DNA of 64,000 bases from Erodium maritimum. Taxonomy: Eukaryota > Streptophyta > Magnoliopsida > Geraniales > Geraniaceae. Under the pieces are notes generated by a model that was given only the letters and a program-made list of their open reading frames with translations, was not told the DNA's origin and did no database searches. Shown one piece after another: positions 8,747 to 21,281 of this stretch. Numbering within the stretch: the stretch's first letter is position 1; each line of letters begins with the position of its first letter. The stretch spans positions 73,092,513 to 73,156,512 of the forward strand of contig OY997593.1 of NCBI GenBank assembly GCA_963921825.1. Direction: 5' to 3'. Both the position numbers and the translations under genes were made by a program.

Positions 8747-11700
8747 ATGGCGTTCTCAGCGGCAGGAGCTCTGGCTCTCGTGCCGCCACCAATCTCGCGT
8801 TCAGACCCACCACCGCCATCTTCTAAGGTAAGCAGAAACACCCCTATTTCATGCATCTCCTCACACCGCACATCAAAACCCACAGCTTCTACTGTCGAGC
8901 ACGAAGCTACTCAAAGCAGTAGCAACGATGCTCAGAAGTTCAGCTACAGTAGGGCCTCACCGTCCGTTCGGTGGCCCCACCTGAAACTCCCCGAAAACCT
9001 CAACCCTCAGCCTCGGACCCAGTTCAACGTGTCGGCTCCTCCGGAGACCCGTGTCGTCGATTCGCCTGATTCTGACTCCGGGGAGGAGACCCAGATGGAG
9101 GATTTGACAGAGGCTCCGGTGAGTGATGAGGGTGAGGAGGTTTTGGGGAGGCCTAGTAGGAATAGGGTTAAGAAGATGAATAAATTTGCTTTGAAGAAGG
9201 CTAGGGATTGGAGAGAGAGGGTTAAGGACATGACTGATAGGGTATTGGGGCTGAGGCCTGAGGAGATGGTGTGTGATGTTTTGGATGATAAGAAGGATCT
9301 GATGACACCCATTAATCTCTGTTTTGTGGTGAAGTCTGTGGGTCAGGTGAATTGGCAAAGAGGCCTTGAGGTTTATGAATGGTTGAATATGAGGCATTGG
9401 TTTGCACCCAATGCACACTTGGTATCAGCCATCTTGTCGGTGCTCGGAAAGGCCAATCAGGAGGATTTGGCTGTGGAGATCTTCACCAGGGAGAGGGATA
9501 GGATCGGTGATACTGTACAAGTCTACAATGCCATGATGGGTGTGTATGCGAGGAACGGTAGGTTCAGTAAGGTTCAGGAGTTGCTTGATTCGATGCGAAA
9601 ACGGGGCTGTGTGCCTAATTTAGTGAGTTTCAATACTTTGATCAATGCCCGTTTGAAGTCAAAGCCCATGGTACCAGGCTTGGCAATCGAGCTGCTAAAC
9701 CAGGTGAGAAAGTCCCACATTCGCCCGGATATAATAACTTACAACACCCTGATCAGTGCCTGCTCCCGCGAGTCCAATCTGGAGGAGGCGAGGAAGGTTT
9801 TCGATGACATGGAGGCACATGGGTGTCAACCCGATCTATGGACTTACAATGCCATGATTTCGGTTTACGGTAGATGTGGGCTTTCTAGCGAGGCTGAGGA
9901 GCTTTTTAATGAACTGGCTTCTAAAGGCTTTTACCCTGACGCGGTGACATATAACTCGTTGTTGTATGCATTTGCAAGAGAAGGCAATGCAGAGAAGGTG
10001 AATGAAGTTTCGGATGAAATGGTGAAAATGGGTTTTGGAAAAGATGAGAGGGAATATAACGTTATCATCCACATGTATGGGAAGAAAGGCCGGCTTGATC
10101 TAGCCTTGCAGCTTTACAGGGACATGAAGCTTGAAGGACGAAACCCTGATGCTGTGACCTATACTGTTTTGATAGATTCACTTGGCAAGGCCAATAGGAT
10201 AACCGAGGCCGCTGATGTGATGTCAGAGATGATGAAAGCTGGAGTGAAACCTACTCTGCAAACATACAGTGCTTTGCTTTCTGGGTATGCCAAGGCTGGG
10301 AAGCGAGCGGAGGCAGAAGAGACATTTCATCTTATACGTAAGTCTGGGATCAGACCCGATAAATTAGCTTACTCAGTTATGTTTCATATCTTTTTGAGGC
10401 ATGATGATACCGATAAGGCACTTGTTCTTTACAAGGAAATGACCCGTGATGGTATTGCTCCTGAGGAAAGCTCTTATGTGGCCTTGCTTCGAATGCTTGC
10501 TAGAGAAAACAAAGTGGAGGATATTGAAAATGTGGTTAGAGATATGGAGGAACTATGTGGTATGAACCCACAAATGATTTCTTCTATTCTTGTTAAAGGA
10601 GAGTGTTATGATCAAGCTGCTACAATGTTAAGATTAGCCATCAGCAATGGCTATGAATTGGACCGTGAGAATTTCTTATCCATTTTGAGTTCCTATAGTT
10701 CAATGGAAAGACACTCAGAAGCTCTTGAGCTGCTCGAGTTCTTGAAAAAGCACATATCCGGGTCCAATTCCAATCAACTAATATCTGAATCTCTTGTTGT
10801 GGTGCATTGCAAGGCTAAACAACCAGATGCTGCATTCGAGGAATATTCTAAAAACAATGGATACGGATCATTCAAAGGAAGTTCTAAAATGTATGAGTAC
10901 TTGATTCAATGCTGCGAAGAACATGAAAGATACGCCGAAGCTTCTCAGTTTTTTTCTGATTTGAAATTCTACGGTGTTGAGCCTTCTGGGTATGTTTACC
11001 GAGCTATGGTGCTTATGTATTGCAAGTTAGCCTTTCCTGAGACAGCCCATGATTTGATCGAACAAGCTGAAACAAAAGGAATCGAGTTTGGTGATGATAC
11101 ATCGATTTACATTGATGTCATCGAGGCCTATGGAAGATGTAAGCTATGGCAGAAAGCGGAGAGCTTGGTTTGGAGCCTCAAGCAAAAATGTACTGTGGAT
11201 CGAAAAGTCTGGAACATGTTGATTCATGCTTATGCCGCGAGTGGTTGCTATGAACGAGCCAGGGCTGTTTTCGATACAATGATGAGAGACGGACCTTCTC
11301 CTACTGTGGACTCCATGAACGGGCTCTTGCAAGCTCTGATCATTGATGAGAGATTGGATGAGCTTTATGTGGTGATTCAAGAACTGCAAGATATGGGGTT
11401 TAAGATAAGCAAAAGCTCGATTCTTTTGACCCTTGAAGCATTTGCGCAAGTGGGGAATATATTCGAGGTGAAGAAGATCTACCATGGGATGACGGCTGCA
11501 GGTTATTTCCCTACCATGCATCTGTATCGGGTAATGATCAGTCTTCTGTGTAGGGGAAAGCGAGTGAAGGACGCCGAAGCTATGGTCCTTGAGATGCAAG
11601 AGGCGGGTTTCAAGCCTGATATTTCGATATGGAACTGTATGCTTAGATTATACTCTAGAATCGAAAACTACAGAAGAACGGTTGAAGTATATCAGCAGAT

Positions 11701-14700
11701 TCTTGAAGATGGACTCAAACCCGATGAAGATACTTACAATACTTTGATTATAATGTACTGTAGAGATCACAGACCCGAAGAAGGCTTGTCACTGATGCAA
11801 GAAATGAGAAAGCTTGGCTTGGAACCCCAATTGAGCACATTCAAGAGCTTGATCGCTGCATTTGCTAAGCAACAGCTGCTCGAACAGGCTGAGGAGCTTT
11901 TTGAAGAATTGAGATCAAAAGGGTACAAAATTGATCGCTCGTTCTATCATATAATGATGAAAATGTTTAGAAGTTCAGGAGACCATTCCAAGGCAGAGAA
12001 GTTACTTGGGTCGATGAAAGAGGCTGGGATAGAACCGACCGTTTCCACAATGCACTTGCTTATGGTTTCATATGGCAGCTCTGGTCAGCCCGAGGAAGCT
12101 GATAAGGTGCTTGATAATTTGAAAGAAACGGGTGTTAGTCTCGATACACTTCCATACAGTTCGGTTATCGATGCGTATCTAAAGAACGGGGATTATAATG
12201 CTGGCGTGGAAAAGCTCACGGAGATGAAGAACGAGGGCTTGGAGCCGGATCATAAGATATGGACATGCTTTGTGAGGGCTGCAAGTTTATGTCAGCATAA
12301 AAGTGACATGTTTATCCTCTTGAATGCTCTTCAAGATGTTGGATTTGATCTTCCTATCAGGTAATCCTTACAATTCAACTTCAACTGTGATACCACAATA
12401 CCCTAAATTAAATATAGGGATGATTGTGAAAAAGTACTCGGAGGTATTCATCTTTTGCAACCTGTAGCCCTCTTCTTTCATAATTGCAAAAAAGTACCCT
12501 GAACTTGTCTTTCTGTTGCAATGTGTGAAAATGATGATTTTACCCTTACAATTTATTTTTTAAAATTATTTAGTAAAAATTAATATATCCAAATTTTCAT
12601 ATCCCTTAATTTTCTTCCTTTGTGAACGAAAGGTACACACAGAGCAAGAAATTAATGGGATATGAAAATTTGGATTTCTTATTCTTTAATTATTATCTTA
12701 ATTTTTTTTTAAATTTCCAAGGGCAAAATTGTCATTTTGAAACGAATTTATAGATAGTGCAACAAAAAGACAAAGTCAGGGATTTTTTTTTTTTGCAAGT
12801 ATCAAAGACGAGGGCCACAATTGCAAGAAGTGAATGCCTCAGCGTACTTTTTTGCAATTATCCCTTCAAATATATATTTAATTTATATAAAATTAACTGT
12901 TGCTCTGCAGGCTTCTGACCCAGAAATCTGAGTCACTTGTTTCAGAAGTAGATAATGTATTGGAGGAAATCGATCAAACCGAAGATTATGCAGCTCTTAA
13001 TATTGTCAATGCTTTGGTAGATCTATTGTGGGCATTTGAACTCAGGGCCACTGCCTCATGGGTTTTCCAACTGGCAATCAAGAAGAAGATCTATAGACAA
13101 AATGTATTCAGGTTAAGTGCTGATATATTTATATCTATCGACAAAATGTTTCAAGAAGAAGATCCTTGTGCCATTTGTTTAATTACACGTTGAAAGTGAT
13201 TGAATGTGCCATGAGTCTTGAAGCGTCTTATGAAAAAAAAACCTTTATGGTTCCTGAAAGAGTTGTTATCTTAGCTCCTATGTTATTATGTTCTTTTCTT
13301 TTGCTAAAATGTTGTTGTCTCTTTGATTCAGGGTGTCTGAGACAGATTGGGGTGCAGATTTTAGAAAGATGTCTGCTGGTGCAGCGCTTGTTGGTCTTAC
13401 TCTATGGCTCGATCACATGCAGGCAAGTTCTCTCTCTTTCTTGAGTTTCTTTCAAAATTATCGCTCTTTCTTAAGCTTACTAGCCCGTGTCAAGCACTTG
13501 TGAACATCTGGCCTGCGAAACATCCCAAAGCTAACCCGGCCAAGCAAATGAGAATCATTTTCGTCAGAATAAATTTCAGGGTTAATTGCTCGTAACTACC
13601 TTTATGAATTACCTACAAACACATATTGTAGTAAAGTTTCCAGACATATTACCCTTATGAATTTTCACGTGTCACCATTATACAGAATAGAGAGAGTATG
13701 TAAAAAAAATCAGACACGGGAGTGTAAATTTATGTAATATCCCAAAAATACTCATTCCCCTCCTTTAACCGTCCTATTTCAATATGATTTTGTTAATGAT
13801 TTCGAAAATGGAATCAAATTGAAATTGGAAGGGTAAAGCGTGAGAGTAATTTGGAGATATTTCAAAGTTCACGCTTGTGACGAAAAAATATAAAAAAAGA
13901 TGGTTTCCGTCTATTTTGTACGATGGTGACAAGTGAAAACTCATAATGATAGTAGTGTGTGTGGTAACTTTACTGTGGGTTCATGTGGTGAAAATTTACT
14001 ACTATGTGTCTGTGGGCAATTCATAAAGGTAGTTATGTGCAATCAATCCTGAATGTTAAGAATGAACGACCTTTATGCATTTAGACATGCTTCGGTTAAA
14101 GGGATAATTGCAAAAATGTATCTTGAGGTATTCATTTTTTGCAACTAGTAGCCCTCTTCTTCGATAATTGCAAAAAAGTGTCAGGAAACTGCCTTTTTGG
14201 TGCACTTTGTATAAGTTTGTAACAAAATGATGATTTGAGCCTAAAAATAACAGTTAAAGAACAAAAATCCAATTTTTCATTTATCCCTTAGATTTCTTAC
14301 TCTTTGTATGGTACAAAGAGGAAGAAATAAGGCAAATGAAAATATGGACTTTTTGTTTCACTTATTATTTTTAAAATCTACATTGTAAGGGCAGAATCAT
14401 CATTTTTATACATATTGCAGCAAAAAAACAATTTCTGGGTACTTTTTTGCCACTATCAAAGAAGAGGGCTATAAGTTACAAAAAATGTATGCCTCATGGG
14501 TACTTTTTTGTAATTATCCCTTTGCCTAACCATACTTTCTTTCCCTAGACAATGTCAATCTAATCTGAAACCTCACTACTACCGTTCCAATCATTCTCTC
14601 TTACATAACAACACTTATTCTACCGTCACAGGACGCATCCCTGCAGGGCTATCCCCTATCCCCAAAATCAGTAGTACTGATAACGGGGAAGGCCGACTAC

Positions 14701-15240
14701 AACATGGTCTCGCTAAACAGCACTATCAAAATATTCCTCTGGGAGATGGCGTCCCCGTTCCTCCCTTGCAAGACCCGAACGGGGCTCCTTGTGGCCAAGG
14801 CCCATTCCCTCAGGATGTGGCTAAAGGACTCCCCGTTCTGCCTGGACCTTGAGCTCAAGGACGCACCGTCGCTCCCTGAGAAGAACTCGATGCAGCTCGT
14901 TGACGGGTGCTTCATGAGGTGCGGCCTCGTCCCTGCGTTCAAGGACATCACAGAGAGGCTCGGGATCGTGATGCCGAAGAAATTCGCTAGGTTGGCTCTG
15001 TTGTCTGATGATAAGAGGGGTAATGTTATTCAGAGGGATATTGACGGGAGACAGGAGAAGTTGGAGAAGATGAAGCGCAGGGTTGAGTTTGGGAAGCTTC
15101 GTGAGGTTAAGAAGTCCAGGAAGCAAAGGGGAAAGCCTGTGCAGAGATCGACCGAGTCGAGACCTTTGAAGGTTTGGAAACGGAAACTAGCTGAACGGAG
15201 ACAAGGTGCGTTGCCGGAGTTGGTAGCTCCTCGTGACTGA
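8747..15240 (+). CDS. EMB1270: P-type PPR protein, EMB1270 ortholog (chloroplast RNA processing)
   Basis: CDS join(8747..12360,12911..13111,13332..13422,14632..15240), 1504 aa. The first exon carries a Ser/Pro-rich plastid transit-like N-terminus, then the conserved SYSRASPSVRWPHL block, then a long run of 35-aa pentatricopeptide repeats (for example VQVYNAMMGVYARNGRF and PDIITYNTLISACSR). Exons 2-4 encode the conserved C-terminus: LLWAFELRATASWVFQL, DWGADFRKMSAGAALVGLTL and an SMR-like region with VVLITGKADYN. This order matches Arabidopsis EMB1270 (At3g18110), which acts in chloroplast RNA splicing and is embryo-essential. All exon joins keep the frame. Intron 3 has a GC donor (CAG|GCAAGT). 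Introns 1 and 3 and the 3' flank carry MITEs. The orthology call is strong; the exact RNA targets are not visible. Confidence 0.95.
12417..12864. mobile_element. MITE family 1, copy A (EMB1270 intron 1)
   Basis: A palindromic element starting GGGATGATTGTGAAAAAGTA and ending TTTTTTGCAATTATCCC. Its flanks ATTAAATATA and TTCAAATATA look like a worn 9-10 bp target-site duplication. It fills about 450 of the 550 bp of intron 1. Confidence 0.85.
13579..14049. mobile_element. MITE family 2, copy 1 (EMB1270 intron 3)
   Basis: The left end GGGTTAATTGCTCGTAACTA and the complement of the right end (GGATTGATTGCACATAACTA) form an inverted repeat that extends inward, with TTATGAATT, GTGTCACCATT and GTACGATGGTGACA mirrored. 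A second copy of the family lies at 61925-62430. The target-site duplication is unclear. Confidence 0.8.
14101..14520. mobile_element. MITE family 1, copy B (EMB1270 intron 3)
   Basis: It starts GGGATAATTGCAAAAATGTA and ends GGGTACTTTTTTGTAATTATCCC, with the family's internal landmarks (CCCTCTTCTTCGATAATTGC, CTTTGTATGGTACAAAGAGG) mirrored between arms. Its end lies about 110 bp before the exon 4 acceptor. No convincing target-site duplication remains. Confidence 0.85.
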
Positions 15241-15296
15241 TTTCGATACGGTTTTTGGAGTGTACAGGTTCTTTGGCTTTCGAGTCCTTCGATGTG

Positions 15297-15630
15297 GGGA
15301 TAATTGCAAAGGACCTGAGGTATGTACTTTTTGTTAGATTCAGTCCTCTGATAATTGCGGAAAAAATGTCTTGAACTTGTTTTCTTCTTCTTCTGTATTC
15401 CTGTGTAAATTTGTTTCAAAATGGCAATTTTACCCTTGAAAATTTAAATTGAAAAAAAAAACAAAATTTCTGGATTTTTGTTTCTTTTAAAGGGTAAAAT
15501 TGTTATTTTGCTAAAAATTTACACAGTGCAATCAAAATGCAAGTTCAGATTTTTTTTTGTAATTATCAAATAAGATGGCTATACCTAACAAAAAAGTATA
15601 TCTCATTGTATTTCTTTTTTGTAATTATCC
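15297..15630. mobile_element. MITE family 1, copy C (3' flank of EMB1270), internally deleted
   Basis: It starts GGGGATAATTGCAAAGGACC about 57 bp after the EMB1270 stop codon and ends TTTTTTGTAATTATCC. The central part of the family consensus is missing, leaving about 334 bp. It may lie inside the EMB1270 3' untranslated region. Confidence 0.75.
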
Positions 15631-16314
15631 ATAAAATATGTGTATGTATGTGTTTAGAGTTTAGATGTAAATGTCTTAAACAAGTTTTATGAAATCCATG
15701 AATGCATCTGCAAAATTCATCATGTAATTTAGGTGTATAAACTTGTTAAAACAAGTTTTGTTCCACTGAATTTCAGATCATGAGGTATTTTTTTTTACCT
15801 TTTTGGTTTATGTTAGAGAATTCATAACGAATTGTTGATCGCTAGGGTCGGTCTAGTGGTTATCGGGGTTCAAATAAATTGGGTTCGACTTCGAACACAT
15901 TTTTATAATGTGAATCGTACAAAAAGTAAAAGAAAGTGAATAATTAAGTTTATAAAGTGTCATTAAGACTGGTCGAGTTAACTGAGATATAGTTAGAGCA
16001 CCAACGACACCACGATTTGGGGGTGACTTTAACCGGCGAACCACTCACCTTGGGGAGATGTTTTATTGTTTTGTTCAATTTGTCGATGAACTGAAATCGT
16101 CCACTTTTTGGTCTCGCGAGACATGATTATCTATCGGGACTCATCGAGTTAATCGCCTCCAACGACATAGGATATTGGACAGATCAGCCACGAACAGAGG
16201 ACTTATAGTTCCTACCCATATCTCATTGAAAGATTGGTAGGTTAGAAATTAGAGTTTTGTATAATATCAATAAACAAACCGGCGTAAAAAACTTAATGAC
16301 GTAATAATGCAAAT
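15631..16314. other. Intergenic DNA with a weak tRNA-like (SINE-like) patch
   Basis: No gene is seen. Near 15846-15895 the text GGTCGGTCTAGTGGTTATCG followed by GGGTTCGACTTCGAAC resembles the A and B boxes of a tRNA-derived SINE. I found no poly(A) tail or target-site duplication, so this is only a hint. Confidence 0.3.
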
Positions 16315-16812
16315 GGATATTTGCTAGGAAATTGATTCTCAAGTATCGGTTTTTATAACTTGTGTCCCTAAACAAAAAAAGTTTGTAATTTGTATTTCTA
16401 TACTTTCCTTAATTCACATAATCCACCGCAAAACAAAAAACTCTATCCTCACATTAAAGAAAAGATCTATTTCCCTTCAATTATAAATAATTAAAATATC
16501 ATATTTGAGTGATAGTTTTTATAAATGTATAATACCCGTGAGACATTTTTTGAATATATGACATTGGAGGGATATTTTTTTTTGCCAGAAATCTATTTTA
16601 GAGTAAGAATAGAAGTGACATATTTTTTTACATAAATTTGGGTTACATGTGTAGAGCACGTGATCTGTAGTTTAGACCGAAAATATAACTTTTTATTGAC
16701 GGTACAAATTAAAAAATATACAAGATATAAATTATTAGTTTATTTATTTATTTATTTGGAAACGCAAGTTACAAAAACCTGAGTATCATAGGGTCATATT
16801 TTGCAATTATCC
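16315..16812. mobile_element. Palindromic Mutator-type MITE upstream of RPL13 copy 1
   Basis: The ends GGATATTTGC and (complement) GGATAATTGC are flanked by an 11-bp near-perfect direct repeat, ATAATGCAAAT at 16304-16314 and ATCATGCAAAT at 16813-16823. The arms share blocks such as TATCGGTTTTTATAACTTG and, on the other arm, ACTCAGGTTTTTGTAACTTG. The insertion ends roughly 130 bp upstream of the TATA box of RPL13 copy 1 and has no counterpart upstream of copy 2. Confidence 0.8.
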
Positions 16813-16876
16813 ATCATGCAAATTTGGTACTCTCTTTCGTGATGTGGGCTATTGGTTGGGCTTAATGATGCGAGCC

Positions 16877-17042
16877 TGGCCCAATTGTGAAGCCCGATTG
16901 GTGGGCCCAAAGAGTAAAATGTTGAGGCTTGGTTTCTATGTCATTCTATATAAAACCCCGAAGAAACCCTAGCAGCCTCTCCGTTGCAGAGAGCTAGAGA
17001 TTGAAGCTCGTTGGTTGTTCTGCTCCATTTCCTCTCCGACAG
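16877..17042 (+). promoter_or_regulatory. RPL13 copy 1 promoter, telo-box and 5' UTR exon
   Basis: Two site II-type elements (TGGCCCA at 16877 and TGGGCCCA at 16902-16909) precede a TATA box (CTATATAAAA, 16947-16956 region) and a telo-box-like AAACCCTAG near 16965. TGGGCC plus telo-box is the standard signature of plant ribosomal-protein promoters. A non-coding leader exon ends at CGACAG|GTAAGT (17042), so the first intron interrupts the 5' UTR. Confidence 0.8.
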
Positions 17043-17804
17043 GTAAGTTTTCACTCGTCTCTCTTCTTCGCATGCTCGTATTGTTCGTTTAATTGCTTAT
17101 CCACCGAGAAATCGGAGGAAAACTAGATCTGAAAAAGTATCTATGCCGCGATGCTAATGATGGAGTCGTGTTGTTTGAGTCATTTTCTAGGTAGCCAAAC
17201 GGAGGTATTACCATATTTTCCTTTAGCTGACTCAATTAATCTCATGTTTTAGCTTAATATAGTCAGTGATCGAGCACTACTCAGATTCTGATTGTGGAAA
17301 TGCTTTGATCTGTAAAGGGGTTTGTGTCTTTAGCAGATCTTTCCTTTGTACTTATGTTTTATTTACTCATAAATTCTGTTAAGTTCATGTATTAGATTTA
17401 TGGTTTTGTGACTATTGAGGATGGTATGGGATGAACACAGTTCTGTTCAGTTGATTAAACTTCAAATGTAATAAAATGCACAATTAGACTCAGAATGTGC
17501 ATCAAGTGAAGAACCTGTTTGTAATAAAATGCATGATTAGAGCCTCTAATCGAATAAAATGCATGATTAGAGCCTCTAACCTGTTTGTAATAAAATGCAT
17601 GATTAGTTAATCGAGCCTCTAATTTAGAGGCTCGATTAACTAACTGTGATAAAAACAGCTTGTTGGAATTTCAATCATACACATTAAGAAATGTTTTTGA
17701 ATCATTTGAGGGCATGTTGGGTTGTTTAGTTCAACTGCTTGGATGTGATTTCTTTGAATTTTGAAATATGATTCTGATTTATTTGATGGATGTATAGATA
17801 AGTC

Positions 17805-19392
<1,588 letters not shown>

Positions 19393-19713
19393 AGGCAAGT
19401 TTGGGTTTATCTGTCTGCCTCGAATAGCTTGTGGCAACTCTTTTTGGATTTTTATGTTTGTCTCCTGTTTCCCAAGACTTGCATCAAAACATGGCTTGTT
19501 AGCTTTAACTATGTTGATTTTATCAATTTTGAATGGCCCTTGTCTTCTATGCTATTTTCCATACATCTTAAGTCAGATAGGAGTAATTTCCCATGTAATT
19601 TCCCATATAATGTGATATATGTGAAGACCACAGAGAGAAAAAGGAAAGTATAGACCTTAATTACTTACCTGTATTGCTTCGTTTACATCAAAACATGCTT
19701 TTGATGAAGACAG

Positions 19714-19715
<2 letters not shown>

Positions 19716-19750
<35 letters not shown>

Positions 19751-19752
19751 AC
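19716..19752 (+). repeat. Compound microsatellite (CT)n(CA)n
   Basis: An uninterrupted CT run is followed by an ACAC run in the 3' flank of RPL13 copy 1. The rest of 19393-19820 is 3' UTR and spacer with no other feature seen. Confidence 0.95.
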
Positions 19753-19820
19753 CTTTCTTAGTTCCATTTCCTTATATAAACCAGTTAACCTCAGATTCAA
19801 CAAGAAGCTCATATATTGTG

Positions 19821-20220
19821 TGTTAGCTATTTAGCTAGTCATGCCGAAATTGGCACAACACTATACACATGTTTCCCTTTTTCTTTTACTTTAGTAGGTG
19901 GTGGTAGTTGGTTCAACACCATATCCGTGTCAAACTTGTCATGTTCTTTGCATGTTCTTTGTATTCTTTTGTACTATAAATACAAGGTAACCCAATGCAT
20001 CAAGTATGCATTCGGGAATTGAGAGTTAGCTTTTTTCTTTGATTTCAATCAAGTATAGAACCAATTACAAATAATTCTCTCTTCTTTGTTCTCAATCAAG
20101 TTTAGAACCAACATTGTGGGCGTCTGTGGAGCTTGCTTTCCCTCGTCTCACCAAGGCTATCCGTAGCTTTGGTCGGCATCTCGCCGAGGACGTTGAGATC
20201 ATGGGCGGGGAAGAATCTTC
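19821..20220 (+). mobile_element. Probable LTR fragment with downstream primer-site-like sequence
   Basis: The segment 19821-20113 starts TGTTAG and ends CCAACA, the TG...CA form of a long terminal repeat. It carries a TATA-like ACTATAAATACAAGG near 19972. Just after it comes TTGTGGGCGTCTGTGGAGC, which resembles the GTCTGTGG-type sequence that follows the 5' LTR in many plant Gypsy elements, then an ATGGGCGGGGAAGAA. The element breaks off at the foldback element at about 20235. No second LTR or target-site duplication was found, so this is a tentative call. Confidence 0.4.
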
Positions 20221-20234
20221 ACGACCCCGCAAAT

Positions 20235-20660
20235 GCATCTAAAATGATATCACAGACCCTAATGCATGAATCTTCATGTGGCTGAATAAGTATTGGGTGT
20301 CTCTGGTATTTGTGGGCGGAGCAATTCAACAAGCATGGGAGATGCACTATCTCCCGTGTTTGTTGAATTGCTCCGCCCACAAATACCAGAGACACCCAGT
20401 ACTTGTTGAGCTGCACTACTTGATGTCTGGGCTCTAGTAAGGAAAAATGTGAGAGTGAAGTGCAATACAACACATACATACATTGTTACATATATATATA
20501 TGTACATGGTGTGATTTTACAGTGTACTCAACTAAGATTAACATGGAATGTGTATGACAAAATTGAATGAGAATTTTAAGGATCTTTCCAACTTAGACAA
20601 CGACTTGAATGCAGTCCACATGTATTAGGGTCTGTGATATTATTTAGTTATGTACTTGCA
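20235..20660. mobile_element. Foldback element with a near-perfect hairpin, family related to 27.3-28.8 kb
   Basis: A 39-bp arm at 20294-20332 is perfectly complementary to 20360-20398, and pairing extends further on both sides with few mismatches and into the 27-nt centre. Outer arms carry ATATCACAGACCCTAAT and its complement near 20255 and 20630. The arm text GTGTCTCTGGTA and TTTGTGGGCGGAGCAATTCA also occurs in the large foldback element at 27279-28815, so the two belong to one family. No ORF is present. Confidence 0.8.
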
Positions 20661-20739
20661 AGACGAAATTAGTTTGTCTGATTTGGGCTTTTGATTTTAC
20701 TACTAGGGGAATTATCTTTCATCAACGACATGATACAAT

Positions 20740-21030
20740 TGTAGGAGACTACATTGTTGTTGTAGATCAGGTGTGATGAAGCCGAAGTCGTCGGATGATC
20801 GTCGTTAAACTCAGACTTCAGCGATAGTATATGATATAGTCGTTAAAGATTTTAACTACACCAACCGAAAAAGTTGTAGTTCATTGAACATCAAACGGCC
20901 GTGTAAGTGTTTTTCCCTTGCGACGATAACCTATTTGTCGCAGAAGTTGTATCGACAACGACCGAATGAAAGTTGTCGCTAAAGATGTTTCTCCAACGAC
21001 AGTTTGAATACGGTCGTTGATGTTTATGTC
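20740..21030. mobile_element. Possible CACTA-type subterminal repeat block
   Basis: Short motifs recur in both orientations: GTCGTTAAAGAT, GTCGCTAAAGATG, ACAACGACCGAATGAAAGTTG, CAACGACAGTTTGAATACGG. Clusters like these occur in the ends of CACTA (En/Spm) transposons. No terminal CACTA repeat or transposase is visible, so it may be a fragment. Confidence 0.35.
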
Positions 21031-21281
21031 TTGGGCATCCGAATGCTTATTTAGTCGACCAAGTTTTGTTTCATTTTTTTTAAATAGTTGTAAATCGTGT
21101 ACCGAAAAAATGCCAAACTTGCATACTTTGCTTTTCCAATTCAAGAGTTTTACTTTGGATAGTGTGGAACATGTAATCAAGTTAACTAAATGTAGTATGA
21201 CTCATTTGGTTACATAGTGTGAAACAATTGGCCAAAATTTTATATATCAATTAATAAGACATCTACATGTCACAATCAAAA

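Noticed and set aside
8957..9418. Minus-strand open frames opposite the PPR gene
   Set aside because: They are shadows of the EMB1270 coding exon with no promoter or domain evidence.
17150..17240. Possible box C/D snoRNA in the first RPL13 intron (AATGATGG ... GCTGA, about 75 nt, also in copy 2)
   Set aside because: There is no terminal stem next to the boxes and box C has a mismatch. Conservation between copies is explained by the recent gene duplication.
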